A stretch of DNA of 64,000 bases, taken from NCBI GenBank assembly GCA_041671025.1, contig JBAZCI010000002.1:1-64000 (forward strand), read 5' to 3'. Both the position numbers and the translations under genes were made by a program. Below are positions 53,585 through 61,983 of the stretch, piece after piece. The notes under the pieces are model-generated. The model was not told the DNA's origin and made no database searches. It saw only the letters and a list, made by a program, of their open reading frames with translations. This DNA comes from JBAZCI01 sp041671025. Its GTDB lineage: Bacteria; Patescibacteriota; Patescibacteriia; UBA10025. The number at the start of each line of letters is the position of its first letter. Within the stretch, counting starts at the first letter, position 1.

Positions 53585-54922
53585 CTATAGTCGTTCTTTG
53601 ACGACCTGAACATCGTCCCAGGGGAGCAATGTCCCTCCCGCTACCGCCATTGATTTTTCCCCGCCCTTTCCCGAAATCATCACAACATCGCCTGCCTGGG
53701 CTTTGCCGATCGCCCGTCGTATAGCTTCGCCGCGATCCGGAACGAGAAAAAGATTTTCACCCTCGGTAACTGCTTTGCCGACATATGAACGAACTCCCTG
53801 CGCAACCTCGCTGATAATCTGCTGAGGATCTTCATCGTACGGATCTTCGTTTGTTATAAAAATGACATCGGCATATTCTGCTGCAACAGCGCCAAGCTTT
53901 GGACGCTTCGCGACATCCCGACCTCCTCCTTGCGAACCGAGCACAACAATTAACCGTTTCGGTTTTAACAAGTGAAGTGCTTCATACGCAGAGCGAAGAC
54001 TTGCCGGCTCATGCGCATAGTCAACAAATACCCGAAATCCTTTTTTGGTCGGGATTTCCTGCAGACGACCGGCCGGTGCCGCGCTCCGCTTCAACGCCGA
54101 AGCGATATCGGGAAGCGATATACCCAGGAGCAAACATGCGGCAGTTGCGGCAAGCGCGTTGTAGACGTTATGGGTTCCAAGAAGAGAAATAGAGAATGGG
54201 GTTGATTTGATCGTAAATGTGGACCCTGTTTCCCCTGAAACTACCTGCTGTGCGGTGAGTCCGCCTTCCTGGAAGTTTCGATCATCATGCGTCGAATACC
54301 AGGTGGTGCGGTCTGCAAAAAAATGTGAAAAAAAATCATACGTGGAATCATCCCGGTTCAATACGGAATACGTGGGTATGTTTTTATCATTGAGATGTTT
54401 CAGCGGCCTCCTGATGAGCGAAGAAAACAATCTGCCCTTTGCTTCGCGGTACTTTTCAAACGATCCGTGCGATTCGATATGCTCCGGACTCATGTTCGTT
54501 AACACGGCCATATCATACTCAATGCCGTAATGCCGGTATTGCCTGATGCCCTCGGATGTCGTTTCAATAATTGCATATTCGCACCCGTCATCACGCATGC
54601 GGGCGAGCAGTTTTTGCAACTTGAGCCGTCCGGGCATCGTCATCTTGAGCATGTTCGGCCATTCTGTGTCCCCGACTCGGAACGAAACGCCGGTAGTAAA
54701 CCCGACACGCTTCCCCATAGCCATAAGAACCTGTGCAATGAGATGCACAGTGGTTGTCTTTCCTTTGGTTCCCGTCACGCCGATCACAATCATCTTGCGC
54801 GACGGATGACCGTAGCGCCATGCGGCAAGTGATGCGAGGAACCTATGGTACCCCAGCAACATATTCTCCGGGAGAAGAAACTTAATGAATTTCTTGAGTG
54901 CGTAGATTGCGGCGTTTAACAT
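53585..54922 (-). CDS. MurE-type Mur ligase (UDP-MurNAc-tripeptide synthetase-like)
   Basis: A 445-residue Mur ligase. The ATP loop is IGVTGTKGKTTTVHLIAQVL at about residue 47, followed by GTHNVYNALAATAACLLLG, GRLQEIPTKKGFRVFVDYAH and KGGEKSMAVAGGTLLPWDD. Domain 1 is shortened: only about 45 residues with a hydrophobic start (AAIYALKKFIKFLLPENMLL) replace the UDP-binding domain of normal MurE. The amino-acid specificity region reads TNEDPYDEDP rather than the DNPR of meso-DAP enzymes, so another third residue or substrate is likely. The next gene in the operon order upstream is a YjdF-like membrane protein, overlapping by 41 bases. Confidence 0.86.
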   Translation of the reverse strand: MLNAAIYALKKFIKFLLPENMLLGYHRFLASLAAWRYGHPSRKMIVIGVTGTKGKTTTVHLIAQVLMAMGKRVGFTTGVSFRVGDTEWPNMLKMTMPGRLKLQKLLARMRDDGCEYAIIETTSEGIRQYRHYGIEYDMAVLTNMSPEHIESHGSFEKYREAKGRLFSSLIRRPLKHLNDKNIPTYSVLNRDDSTYDFFSHFFADRTTWYSTHDDRNFQEGGLTAQQVVSGETGSTFTIKSTPFSISLLGTHNVYNALAATAACLLLGISLPDIASALKRSAAPAGRLQEIPTKKGFRVFVDYAHEPASLRSAYEALHLLKPKRLIVVLGSQGGGRDVAKRPKLGAVAAEYADVIFITNEDPYDEDPQQIISEVAQGVRSYVGKAVTEGENLFLVPDRGEAIRRAIGKAQAGDVVMISGKGGEKSMAVAGGTLLPWDDVQVVKERL

Positions 54923-55490
54923 ACCAAGATGCGATGAGAATGATTAACACGGCTCCTATCAGATTACACATCAGATCATTGGCGGTATCTACACCCGATC
55001 CCAGTCGATTGCCGCCGGTAAACATGTCCTCGATATACTCCTCAAGCTCGTACAGGACGCCGAGGAGCATGCCGCACGATACGGCAAAAAATGCGTGCCA
55101 TTGTATCTTCATCGAGAGTTTTCCTGACGCGATCAATCTCCAGATAATCGCAAAAAATACGAATCCTATTGATGCTCCACCCGCTGTATGTGCAGCCTGA
55201 TCATACCATTCATATCTGCCGTAAAAATGGGCGATGTCTCCTAATGCGTCCCAGCTTACCCCTACCAGTGAAAGCAGGAAAACCATACCGGGAAGGGACT
55301 TTCCAGTCGACTTCAGCAATGCGCTCGATATCCATTCTAAGCCGATCCAGATAAATAGCAGCGTAAACATCAGGCCAAACCAGGTAAAATCGAGCGTGTA
55401 ATGAAGCACGTCGATCCAGTTCAAAAATTCGAACACTAACCAACCGGTAAAACCAGCGCGGGCGATCCAATGAAGAAGTTTGTCGATCAT
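54882..55490 (-). CDS. YjdF/DUF2238-like membrane protein
   Basis: A 202-residue protein with six or so membrane helices. It begins MIDKLLHWIARAGFTGWLVF at ATG 55490. Family features: YDQAAHTAGGASIGFVFFAI, MLLGVLYELEEYIEDMF, GSGVDTANDLMCNLIGAVL. In YjdF-like proteins the H-x-x-GG, E-x-x-E and D-T-x-x-D-L residues line a membrane pocket; function is unknown. It overlaps the Mur ligase start by 41 bases, so the two are co-transcribed. A possible longer reading to 55553 lacks a ribosome site. Confidence 0.8.
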   Translation of the reverse strand: MIDKLLHWIARAGFTGWLVFEFLNWIDVLHYTLDFTWFGLMFTLLFIWIGLEWISSALLKSTGKSLPGMVFLLSLVGVSWDALGDIAHFYGRYEWYDQAAHTAGGASIGFVFFAIIWRLIASGKLSMKIQWHAFFAVSCGMLLGVLYELEEYIEDMFTGGNRLGSGVDTANDLMCNLIGAVLIILIASWYVKRRNLRTQEIH

Positions 55491-55527
55491 ACTCAAGTAT
55501 TTTGATTTAATATACCCTTGAAATGAA

Positions 55528-55549
55528 GCAGGAGAGGGTTCTCTCCTGC
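55528..55549 (-). promoter_or_regulatory. Hairpin GCAGGAGAG/CTCTCCTGC without T-run
   Basis: A perfect 9-bp stem with a GGTT/AACC loop between the 73-residue membrane protein gene and the YjdF-like gene. No T-run on either strand; it may be a processing or pause site. Confidence 0.5.
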
Positions 55550-55580
55550 ACAAAACGGTTTAGCGCAACGCGGGTTGTGT

Positions 55581-55802
55581 TTATGAATCGAGAGTACTCA
55601 ATTCTTCTTCGGCGCCCAAAGCACCAATAACAATCGCACTACCCAATACGAGACAGGTGCCCGCAGCAGGTGAGAGCGAATGCATGATGCCGCTAATCCA
55701 GTTGCGATATGAATCAAAGAACAAGAGCGGATTCAAATCTGCAAAGCTGAAGATAACACCTACAGCGCACAACCCAACCACATACGTAATCACGTTTTTC
55801 AT
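55581..55802 (-). CDS. Small two-helix membrane protein
   Basis: Seventy-three residues from ATG 55802 behind GGAGGG with 6 bases spacing. Two hydrophobic helices (VITYVVGLCAVGVIFSF and AGTCLVLGSAIVIGALGA) flank a short polar loop (ADLNPLLFFDSYRNWI). The tail is acidic (EEELSTLDS). No family recognised. The strong ribosome site supports it as a real gene. Confidence 0.7.
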   Translation of the reverse strand: MKNVITYVVGLCAVGVIFSFADLNPLLFFDSYRNWISGIMHSLSPAAGTCLVLGSAIVIGALGAEEELSTLDS

Positions 55803-55914
55803 GAATACCCTCCAGAAAAAAGTTGCTATTTATTCGGCTTCATTTCAAAAATGTATTGTAACGAACACTTAAAATACTACCACATCCTCAGATGGTCTCA
55901 TATACTGACGTCAT

Positions 55915-56337
55915 CTATTGCGACCGTATCACATTCCCCATCGGATCAAGCTCAACGAAGTGTTGAGCCTGACCGGTGACAAATGCTGAGCATTGATTTT
56001 GCGGCTGGTCATCTGCCGATACCCGCGGACTATGCGCGATGTCGCCTACCCATCCCGGTATCAAGTCATTTGAAAGACACGGGCCCTGTGATAAATCTTC
56101 CCCTTCCAGGTAGCGAGCACGCCATAATTCTTTTGCCCTATCCGCGGCAAGTTTTTTGTCCTGTTCTAGTTTCACCTCTACAGTACCGATGCCCGTAAGT
56201 GCGTCAACAGTGTCAGTAATATCATCCGCGGCCGTTCGTGTATTCGTGTTCGTCGCTGTTTTTGTGCACGCTGAAAGCGCTGTAACAAGAACGAAGAATA
56301 AAAAAATGCTTACAACAATTTTAGTGCGACGCATCAT
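55915..56337 (-). CDS. Small lipoprotein
   Basis: A 140-residue protein. The N-terminus MMRRTKIVVSIFLFFVLVTA, then LSAC, is a clean lipobox, so the mature form starts at the Cys with a Thr/Asn linker (TKTATNTNTRTAADDITD). The remaining part has EQDKKLAADRAKELWRARYL, GPCLSNDLIPGWVGDIAHSP and an NQCSAF cysteine that may pair with CLSN. Similar short lipoproteins are widespread in Patescibacteria; function unknown. In-frame codons upstream to 56556 lack a ribosome site. Confidence 0.75.
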   Translation of the reverse strand: MMRRTKIVVSIFLFFVLVTALSACTKTATNTNTRTAADDITDTVDALTGIGTVEVKLEQDKKLAADRAKELWRARYLEGEDLSQGPCLSNDLIPGWVGDIAHSPRVSADDQPQNQCSAFVTGQAQHFVELDPMGNVIRSQ

Positions 56338-56552
56338 ACAGGTTTTTTGCCTTGAGTATATTTTCCTGCCGACGATTTTATTTTTTGAGTCGCCAAAAGA
56401 TTCTTGCGGTGAAACGCGGTTGCAGTGGCATATCGGGGATGTGCAGATGCGCGACGGGAGTATTTCATACAGGAAGTATACATTTTGAAAGAGTAAAAAA
56501 CAAATGAACACCAGGCCGCCCCCATCCATGATCAGGAGCGTAATACAAGCCA

Positions 56553-56584
56553 ACACAGCCCGGGTCTCCCGACCCGGGCTGTGT
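56553..56584 (-). terminator. Intrinsic terminator downstream of metK
   Basis: ACACAGCCCGGGTC-tccc-GACCCGGGCTGTGT, a perfect 14-bp stem. T-rich sequence is better on the plus side (GTATTTTT) than on the minus side (TTGGCTTGTATT); the position 24 bases past the metK stop suggests it ends metK. Confidence 0.8.
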
Positions 56585-56607
56585 GTATTTTTGTACTCGT
56601 CGACTTA

Positions 56608-57762
56608 TTACCCCTTCTTCAACACGTCCACCTTGTCCAGCTTCTCCCAGGGGAACTCGACGTCGGTCCGGCCGAAGTGACCGTAGGCCGCTGTCTTTTC
56701 ATAGATCGGCTGTTTGAGATTCAACTGTGAAATAATATCAGCCGGCTTGATCGGAAAATGCTTACGGACCAAGTCTTCAATGTCACCGTTTTCAAGTGTA
56801 CCGGTACCAAATGTATTAACCATGATAGATACCGGTTCTGCTACGCCGATCGCATACGCCAATTGAACCTCGCATCGTTTTGCCAAACCTGCGGCAACGA
56901 TGTTCTTGGCAATATACCGCGCGGCATATGACGCGCTTCGATCAACCTTCGTCACGTCTTTACCGGAGAAGCACCCGCCGCCGTGTGCGCCGACACCGCC
57001 GTATGTATCAACAATAATTTTGCGTCCGGTAAGCCCCGTGTCGCCGGGCGGCCCGCCAATGACGAAGCGTCCCGTTGCATTGATGAAAAATTTAATCCGG
57101 TCCGTATACCAATCACCAAGCACGGGTTTGATCACATGTTCTTTTATGTCCGCGCGGAGCTTTTCCATTTCAACATTTTCCGAATGGTGAGCGGCAATCA
57201 CCACTGTCTCTACGCTATGCGGCTTGTCATCTACATATTCAACGGTTACCTGTGATTTGCCGTCCGGTCGCAGATACGGAAGGGTGCCGTTTTTTCGGAC
57301 CTCTGCCAGTTTGTGCGTCAATCGATGCGCGAGTGATATGGTCAGCGGCATGTATTCCGGCGTTTCATCGCACGCATACCCGAACATCAACCCCTGATCG
57401 CCTGCGCCCTGCTCCTTGCGTTCACCGGTGCCGTCCACGCCCTGGGCGATATCCGGCGACTGCTCATGAATCGCGCTGATCACTCCGACGTCTGAATAAC
57501 AAAAGCCGTATTCGGGCTTGTCGTATCCGATTTTTTGGATGGTCCGACGCACGATTGCCTGAATATCGACGTACCCGGTTGTTTTCACCTCACCGCCGAT
57601 AACCACAAGACCGGTAGTAACGAATGTCTCAACCGCTGAATGGCAGTCTTTGTCTTGCTTAAGCAATTCATCATACACCGCGTCAGAAATCTGATCGCAT
57701 ACTTTATCCGGATGCCCTTCGGTCACGGATTCTGATGTGAATAGTCGTTTGCGCTGTGGCAT
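56608..57762 (-). CDS. metK: S-adenosylmethionine synthetase
   Basis: MetK makes SAM from methionine and ATP, supplying the Elp3, Trm9-like and Trm11-like enzymes seen elsewhere in this window. The 384 residues show [72 protein letters not shown] and the closing [17 protein letters not shown] block. It ends [15 protein letters not shown], as usual. It starts at ATG 57762 behind AAGGA, immediately after the SAM-I riboswitch. Confidence 0.98.
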   Translation of the reverse strand: MPQRKRLFTSESVTEGHPDKVCDQISDAVYDELLKQDKDCHSAVETFVTTGLVVIGGEVKTTGYVDIQAIVRRTIQKIGYDKPEYGFCYSDVGVISAIHEQSPDIAQGVDGTGERKEQGAGDQGLMFGYACDETPEYMPLTISLAHRLTHKLAEVRKNGTLPYLRPDGKSQVTVEYVDDKPHSVETVVIAAHHSENVEMEKLRADIKEHVIKPVLGDWYTDRIKFFINATGRFVIGGPPGDTGLTGRKIIVDTYGGVGAHGGGCFSGKDVTKVDRSASYAARYIAKNIVAAGLAKRCEVQLAYAIGVAEPVSIMVNTFGTGTLENGDIEDLVRKHFPIKPADIISQLNLKQPIYEKTAAYGHFGRTDVEFPWEKLDKVDVLKKG

Positions 57763-57780
57763 ATTTTTTCCTTATTACTT

Positions 57781-57931
57781 AAAAAAACTTCTTACTGGTG
57801 ATAAGAGGGCGCGAACACATTTCCTTCTTATCTTTTCCCCGCCATAAGCGGGAATGGATGTGGCACCACTCGCATTTCTGCGCGGTTGCCGGGAGGTCAT
57901 AGGGCCAGTTCCCTCGCTCCGCTCACGATAA
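57781..57931 (-). promoter_or_regulatory. SAM-I (S-box) riboswitch with transcription-termination platform, upstream of metK
   Basis: On the minus strand the aptamer (57931-57826) opens CTTATC and ends GATAAG (helix P1). It contains the S-box core GAGGGAACTGGCCCTATGAC, CCCGGCAACC, GTGGTGCCACATCC and a CCCGC...GCGGG hairpin. After the aptamer, TCTTATC (57805-57799) can pair with the 3' P1 strand GATAAGA (antiterminator); otherwise TCTTA/TAAGA plus six T (57786-57781) forms a terminator. High SAM should therefore stop transcription before metK. Confidence 0.93.
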
Positions 57932-57950
57932 GATATTAAGTTGTTAATAT

Positions 57951-57978
57951 CAGGATAGCAAAATAAGCGCGGAAGTCA
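57951..57978 (-). promoter_or_regulatory. Promoter of the metK riboswitch transcript
   Basis: Minus-strand TTGACT (57978-57973), 16-base spacer, TATCCT (57956-57951), 20 bases ahead of the aptamer. A GAAACCG/CGGTTTC hairpin (57995-58015) lies just upstream and may end the preceding gene. Confidence 0.65.
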
Positions 57979-58048
57979 ACTACATGCTTTTGTGAGAAAC
58001 CGAATTTTACGGTTTCCAGTTTTTCGTAGATAGCAGCTTACTCTTATT

Positions 58049-58774
58049 TTATTTAAGTACAATTGTCCCCTCACCTTCAAAAGCAATGGATATTTCTTCA
58101 ATTACTCCAAAGCGATTTGAGGAGACAAAACCGCCAATAAAAGAATCGCCAACAATATTAAGTCTAGTAAGCCAGTTATCAGAATAACTTTTATTACTAT
58201 CATTGTAGGGAATCGAGGTAAAGCTAACATTGCTTAAATCGAATAAATATTGCGTATAACCTTCTTCTGATGGTGTGCTAATAAGTGAGTTTGGCCTGAA
58301 TAAATGCCCGCCTTTATTCCCCAAATAAATATAAACAGATTCATTTTGTGCAATTGTCCCTATTTCACTTGATGTACCCGCGGCCGTCTTAATATACAAA
58401 TAGCCGTTAGAAATTTTACCTGTCGAGGCTAAAACAAATGAGTTATTTTGGAGGAATTCTAGGGCAATTCGATTATTTTCTTCTTGATCGTTAACTGTAA
58501 ACTGTGGTGAAATTATTCGTTTTTCATTGACTGTTATAAATTTCCCTTCCCTTTTTAACTGGGTAAATTTATCGAAGGCCGTGGGTTGCGTAATAAGATT
58601 AATGTTATTTAGATCAATAGCATTAATATTAATCGGGACACCGGAATTTATATTTGAATTTGCAGCATCAGGCTTTGTATTATTTACAAGGAATACAGCT
58701 AAAAATGTACTCACCACCGCAACAACAACTAAGATAGCGTAGCCAATCAATGATAATTTATTTTGTTCGTTCAT
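58049..58774 (-). CDS. Membrane-anchored protein of unknown function (AT-rich island)
   Basis: A 241-residue protein with one N-terminal helix (LIGYAILVVVAVVSTFLAVF) after MNEQNKLS, an Asn/Ile-rich linker (NSNINSGVPININAIDLNNI) and a beta-rich outer domain (ITVNEKRIISPQFTVNDQEE, TGKISNGYLYIKTAAG, NESVYIYLGNKGG). No family recognised. ATG 58774 overlaps the stop of the upstream gene by 17 bases; in-frame codons beyond lie inside that gene. Base composition is strongly AT-rich compared with metK. Confidence 0.7.
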   Translation of the reverse strand: MNEQNKLSLIGYAILVVVAVVSTFLAVFLVNNTKPDAANSNINSGVPININAIDLNNINLITQPTAFDKFTQLKREGKFITVNEKRIISPQFTVNDQEENNRIALEFLQNNSFVLASTGKISNGYLYIKTAAGTSSEIGTIAQNESVYIYLGNKGGHLFRPNSLISTPSEEGYTQYLFDLSNVSFTSIPYNDSNKSYSDNWLTRLNIVGDSFIGGFVSSNRFGVIEEISIAFEGEGTIVLK

Positions 58775-59090
58775 ATTCTTTTTCAAATTCTGGTAAGAAG
58801 ACTTTATAAAATAGTAAGCCAAATAAAGTTCCAATAATGAGCACCAGTAGATAATGAAAATGTTTTGGAAATTTTTGCCATATTTTGAAGTACTTTTTAA
58901 AGCCTCCAGATAATTCAATTAGAAGCAGCGAACTCGGTATGAAAAAAACGTTAAAAAGTACAGCAATAATAAATACTAAAAAACTTGTTTTAACGGTAAC
59001 AAACAGAAAAACAGTGAATATTACGAATCCATACAGTAATACGAAGCTTAAGATGGCAATTTTACTATTTTGTTTTAAAAAGTCAAACAC
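58758..59090 (-). CDS. Three-helix membrane protein (AT-rich island)
   Basis: A 110-residue protein from GTG 59090, preceded by AAGG at short distance. Helices: KIAILSFVLLYGFVIFTVFL, FLVFIIAVLFNVFFIPSSLL and FHYLLVLIIGTLFGLLFYKV, with a basic loop (SGGFKKYFKIWQKFPKH) between the second and third. No family recognised. It is the middle gene of a three-gene run with tight spacing (17 bases upstream, overlap downstream). Confidence 0.65.
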   Translation of the reverse strand: MFDFLKQNSKIAILSFVLLYGFVIFTVFLFVTVKTSFLVFIIAVLFNVFFIPSSLLLIELSGGFKKYFKIWQKFPKHFHYLLVLIIGTLFGLLFYKVFLPEFEKEYERTK

Positions 59091-59107
59091 CTTGGCGGTT
59101 TGTTACT

Positions 59108-59872
59108 TTATTGTTTCGACCAAGTACCACATCCATGAGAAGTAAAACCTCTATCGGATGACGCAATTGTTATGATTGCGGGGTCACTTGTGTTTTCGTT
59201 CGTAATGATTTCATCGATTGAACCGCCAAAACCTGACAGCCGTGCATAATAGCAGGAGTCACCGCCAGAGCTTTTATAAGTTCCGCCCTGAATATCGGTG
59301 CCTAATATGTATGTTCCATCACTAAATGTCGCCTGGCTATCCAAAATTGTTGAAAGATCCTGAGTCCAGATTCCACAATTGCGCGACTGAAAGCCCTTAT
59401 CATTTACATCAACTGTTACTATAGCTGGGGCACCGGCATTCTCATTCATAATTATTTCGTCGATTGTCCCGCCAAACCCGCTTAAACGAGCAAAATAACA
59501 CCCCGGTGATGATACGCGTTGTCTATAAGTTCCAGGCTGGATATCAGCTCCAACTACATGGCTCCCATCACTAAAGTGGGGCATCGAGGGGTCGCCAGTC
59601 CGCATTCTTTCTTGAGCATCTTGCTGCGTCTTTTGTTCTGCATTCAATTCAGAATTAGTTGCTTGATTACTCGATACGTAATTTGTATTTGAAGGTGACT
59701 TATTAACTGCACTACTAATTATTCCAGCCAGAAAAAGAAAGATAATTATTGTCCAAATCGGATGACGAATAAACCAATTTCGAAGGTCACTATGACAATT
59801 TGGGCATTTAGACGCTTTTGGATCAATTTGTGTTTTGCATCGTGGACAAGGTTTCGCTTTAGTTGTGTCGCT
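59108..59872 (-). CDS. Zinc-ribbon membrane protein with two tandem GTY/GCGxW repeats (AT-rich island)
   Basis: A 254-residue protein. An N-terminal zinc ribbon (CPRCKTQIDPKASKCPNC) precedes one membrane helix (IWTIIIFLFLAGIISSAV) and a Gln/Asn linker. Two copies of an approximately 65-residue module follow: FSDGSHVVGADIQPGTYR...CYFARLSGFGGTIDEII...GFQSRNCGIW and FSDGTYILGTDIQGGTYK...CYYARLSGFGGSIDEII...GFTSHGCGTW. Similar modules occur in secreted proteins of Gram-positive bacteria; function unknown. Cysteines within each module may pair. First gene of the AT-rich run. Confidence 0.8.
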   Translation of the reverse strand, partial: SDTTKAKPCPRCKTQIDPKASKCPNCHSDLRNWFIRHPIWTIIIFLFLAGIISSAVNKSPSNTNYVSSNQATNSELNAEQKTQQDAQERMRTGDPSMPHFSDGSHVVGADIQPGTYRQRVSSPGCYFARLSGFGGTIDEIIMNENAGAPAIVTVDVNDKGFQSRNCGIWTQDLSTILDSQATFSDGTYILGTDIQGGTYKSSGGDSCYYARLSGFGGSIDEIITNENTSDPAIITIASSDRGFTSHGCGTWSKQ

Positions 59873-60096
59873 CATAAAAATTAGTTTACTAAAATAAATA
59901 TATAGCTTGTTATAAATCTTCACAATCCTTTTTCTGCACTATATACATCCTCTTCTGTAGTTCACCAAAAAAGTAGATACCCTCCAGTGAATAATTGCTA
60001 TGTGCCTCCAGAGACCCCGCTGCGGGTTACTTTTACATTATAGAACGAAATTAGTAAAAAGGTACTTATACCTATCTAACCTGGGTGTATATATAG

Positions 60097-60168
60097 TGCC
60101 CTCGACAGGAGTTGAACCTGTGTCCCAGGCTTCGGAGGCCTGTACACTATCCACTGTGCTACGAGGGC
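60097..60168 (-). tRNA. tRNA-Arg (anticodon CCG)
   Basis: Acceptor GCCCTCG/CGAGGGC with discriminator A; anticodon arm CAGGC-CTCCGAA-GCCTG with CCG; T arm ACAGG-TTCAACT-CCTGT. CCA not encoded. It reads CGG. Its 3' end faces the AT-rich island. The 224 bases between it and the island gene show no gene. Confidence 0.93.
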
Positions 60169-60173
60169 ATGGA

Positions 60174-60896
60174 TTACTTCACTTCCTGGTTTTGTAAAAT
60201 TGCTTTCATGTTCTCAATATCTTCCGGTCGGCCAAAATCCATCCAGCGGTCAGAAAGCTCCACGACTTTCACCTCGTTCCGTTTGGCTAAATAAGAGACG
60301 GCGTCAGTTATTTCATATTCTCCCCGCGGAGACTTTCCGACATGATTCAATGCTTCATATACCCGGGGAGTAAACGTATATAGACTCGTGTTAATAAGAT
60401 TGCCGAGGTCTTCCGTCGGTTTCTCCACAATCCGTTCAAGAGACATGTCAGCCTTTGCCACGAGAACGCCCATGCGTTCGGGATGCTCATGCCGAATGCC
60501 CGCGACATAGGTAAACGCATCATGCTTTTCCCGCATGATCCTCAGATCCCTTGTAGAATAATAATTATCACCGGCAATTGATACAAATGACTTGCCTGCC
60601 AGATATGATTCAGCGGACATAATAGGAACGGCGGTCCCATATTTTTCAGGTAACACAGAAAACTGGTCAATAAACGTAATAGGATACGTATGTAATTTTG
60701 CAAACTCTTCGATGCGCTCTTTCTTGTACCCCACGACCAGATAGATGTGCAAAAAACCCGCTTCCATAACATTATCAAGCACATATCGTAAAAAGGGCCT
60801 GCCTTCCACCTCAATCAGGTGTTTTGGCTTATGTTCGCTGAGTTCTTTCATCCGCGTCCCCTTGCCACCGGCAGAAATAAGAATATCGGTAATCAT
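60174..60896 (-). CDS. Sugar-nucleotide nucleotidyltransferase (NTP_transferase family)
   Basis: A 240-residue enzyme of the glucose-1-phosphate thymidylyl/mannose-1-phosphate guanylyltransferase fold. The nucleotide loop ILISAGGKGTRMKELSEHKP is at residues 6-25. VEGRPFLRYVLDNVMEAGF and VVGYKKERIEEF follow. The metal Asp is in FVSIAGDNYYS, and RIVEKPTEDLGNLINTSLYT forms the sugar site. The G-G-K-G-T-R form is normal; the sugar cannot be read from sequence. It lies 48 bases downstream of the FemAB gene, and could supply activated sugars for envelope glycans. Confidence 0.88.
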   Translation of the reverse strand: MITDILISAGGKGTRMKELSEHKPKHLIEVEGRPFLRYVLDNVMEAGFLHIYLVVGYKKERIEEFAKLHTYPITFIDQFSVLPEKYGTAVPIMSAESYLAGKSFVSIAGDNYYSTRDLRIMREKHDAFTYVAGIRHEHPERMGVLVAKADMSLERIVEKPTEDLGNLINTSLYTFTPRVYEALNHVGKSPRGEYEITDAVSYLAKRNEVKVVELSDRWMDFGRPEDIENMKAILQNQEVK

Positions 60897-60944
60897 AGTA
60901 TGGGCATATTCTAGGTAAAATTTGCGCTTCTGTACATACGCAAT

Positions 60945-61982
60945 TTACCGCAGTGAGCGGACCAGAGTGTACAGACGATAGGCAAACGGCTTCACCGGAA
61001 TATCGAATGTACCGACGAATGAAACAAGCTCGCCTCCGAACCCCTGTTTGAATCGGGTAATGCCGGCCCACGGATGTTGACGAGCCGATGCATCGCCGAC
61101 TCCCGTACCGTCAGTATGCGATCGATGCACCAGTTGGCTTGGCGCTATCCCCCAGAAATCGTACCATGCGGATCCGCGCTTTTTTGCATCCTGAATCTGT
61201 CGCCATTGTAGGAGATGCGGCGCCATGACATTGCGCGCCGTATTTGATGATGCGCCATGCATATATGTTGTCGTGTCACCGAACGTCGACACGATATTCG
61301 CCGCGATGACCTGTCCTTCGTATTCTGCAAGATACAACATGAGCGTGTCAGCAGGCAACGCCTCAAACATGTTTTGATAATACTCCTGCCCGTGAGATCG
61401 AAAACCGTCTCGTGCAGTCGTTTCTTCATTCAATTTCCAAAAATCCGGAACACCTTCAACGCCGGCCGTCCGTATGTGCACACCTTTGCGCTCCGCTAAA
61501 CGAATATTGTATCTCGTCTTTTCATGCATCGCCTGCAACAATTCTTCTTCAGTGGGTTGAAGCGAAAGATACTGGGTATCAGCCGGCTGAATAGCGCGAG
61601 ATTGGATTGCCCCGAGTTTCTCTAACGGAGAGCCAGCCGATGCTGAAATGGGCGGCTCCACCCGAACAAAAAGCGTGTTCGCATTCTTCGCTTCGGCGCA
61701 TATTCCCTGCACACATTCGCGCATGGCATTGCGTTCATTCGCGTTTTCGATGACCGGCCCTCGAGGGACAAACCAATATGTCTGTCCGAACGGGAGCGGC
61801 ATTTCGATAACGAGCGCAACTCCGTTGAGCTCGGAACCGTTAAAAAAACCGTAACGAAATATCTGTCGTCCGTTCTTGTGTTGAAATTCCCCCCACGCCC
61901 ACGACTGCAAAAACTGGCTTCGTTCCCGTGAAGCGACAAACGCATCCCATGCATGCTGATCCTGTATCTGGCGGATGTCCAT
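60945..61982 (-). CDS. FemABX-family peptidoglycan cross-bridge aminoacyltransferase
   Basis: A 345-residue double-GNAT protein. Fem enzymes add amino acids from aminoacyl-tRNA to the lipid II peptide. It opens MDIRQIQDQHAWDAFVASRE followed by FLQSWAWGEFQHKNG, then RVEPPI, YLSLQPTEEELLQAMHEKTR and YNIRLAERKGVHIR, the usual first-domain end. The second domain has LAEYEGQVIAANIVSTFGDT, YMHGASSNTARNVMAPHLLQ and YDFWGIAPS, close to FemX. Start ATG 61982 lies 1 base after the ruvA stop; an upstream in-frame ATG is inside ruvA. Confidence 0.92.
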   Translation of the reverse strand: MDIRQIQDQHAWDAFVASRERSQFLQSWAWGEFQHKNGRQIFRYGFFNGSELNGVALVIEMPLPFGQTYWFVPRGPVIENANERNAMRECVQGICAEAKNANTLFVRVEPPISASAGSPLEKLGAIQSRAIQPADTQYLSLQPTEEELLQAMHEKTRYNIRLAERKGVHIRTAGVEGVPDFWKLNEETTARDGFRSHGQEYYQNMFEALPADTLMLYLAEYEGQVIAANIVSTFGDTTTYMHGASSNTARNVMAPHLLQWRQIQDAKKRGSAWYDFWGIAPSQLVHRSHTDGTGVGDASARQHPWAGITRFKQGFGGELVSFVGTFDIPVKPFAYRLYTLVRSLR

Positions 61983-61983
61983 A

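Noticed and set aside
58049..60096. att-site duplication of the tRNA-Arg 3' end
   Set aside because: No second copy of CGAGGGCA or the T-arm sequence was found near 58 kb.
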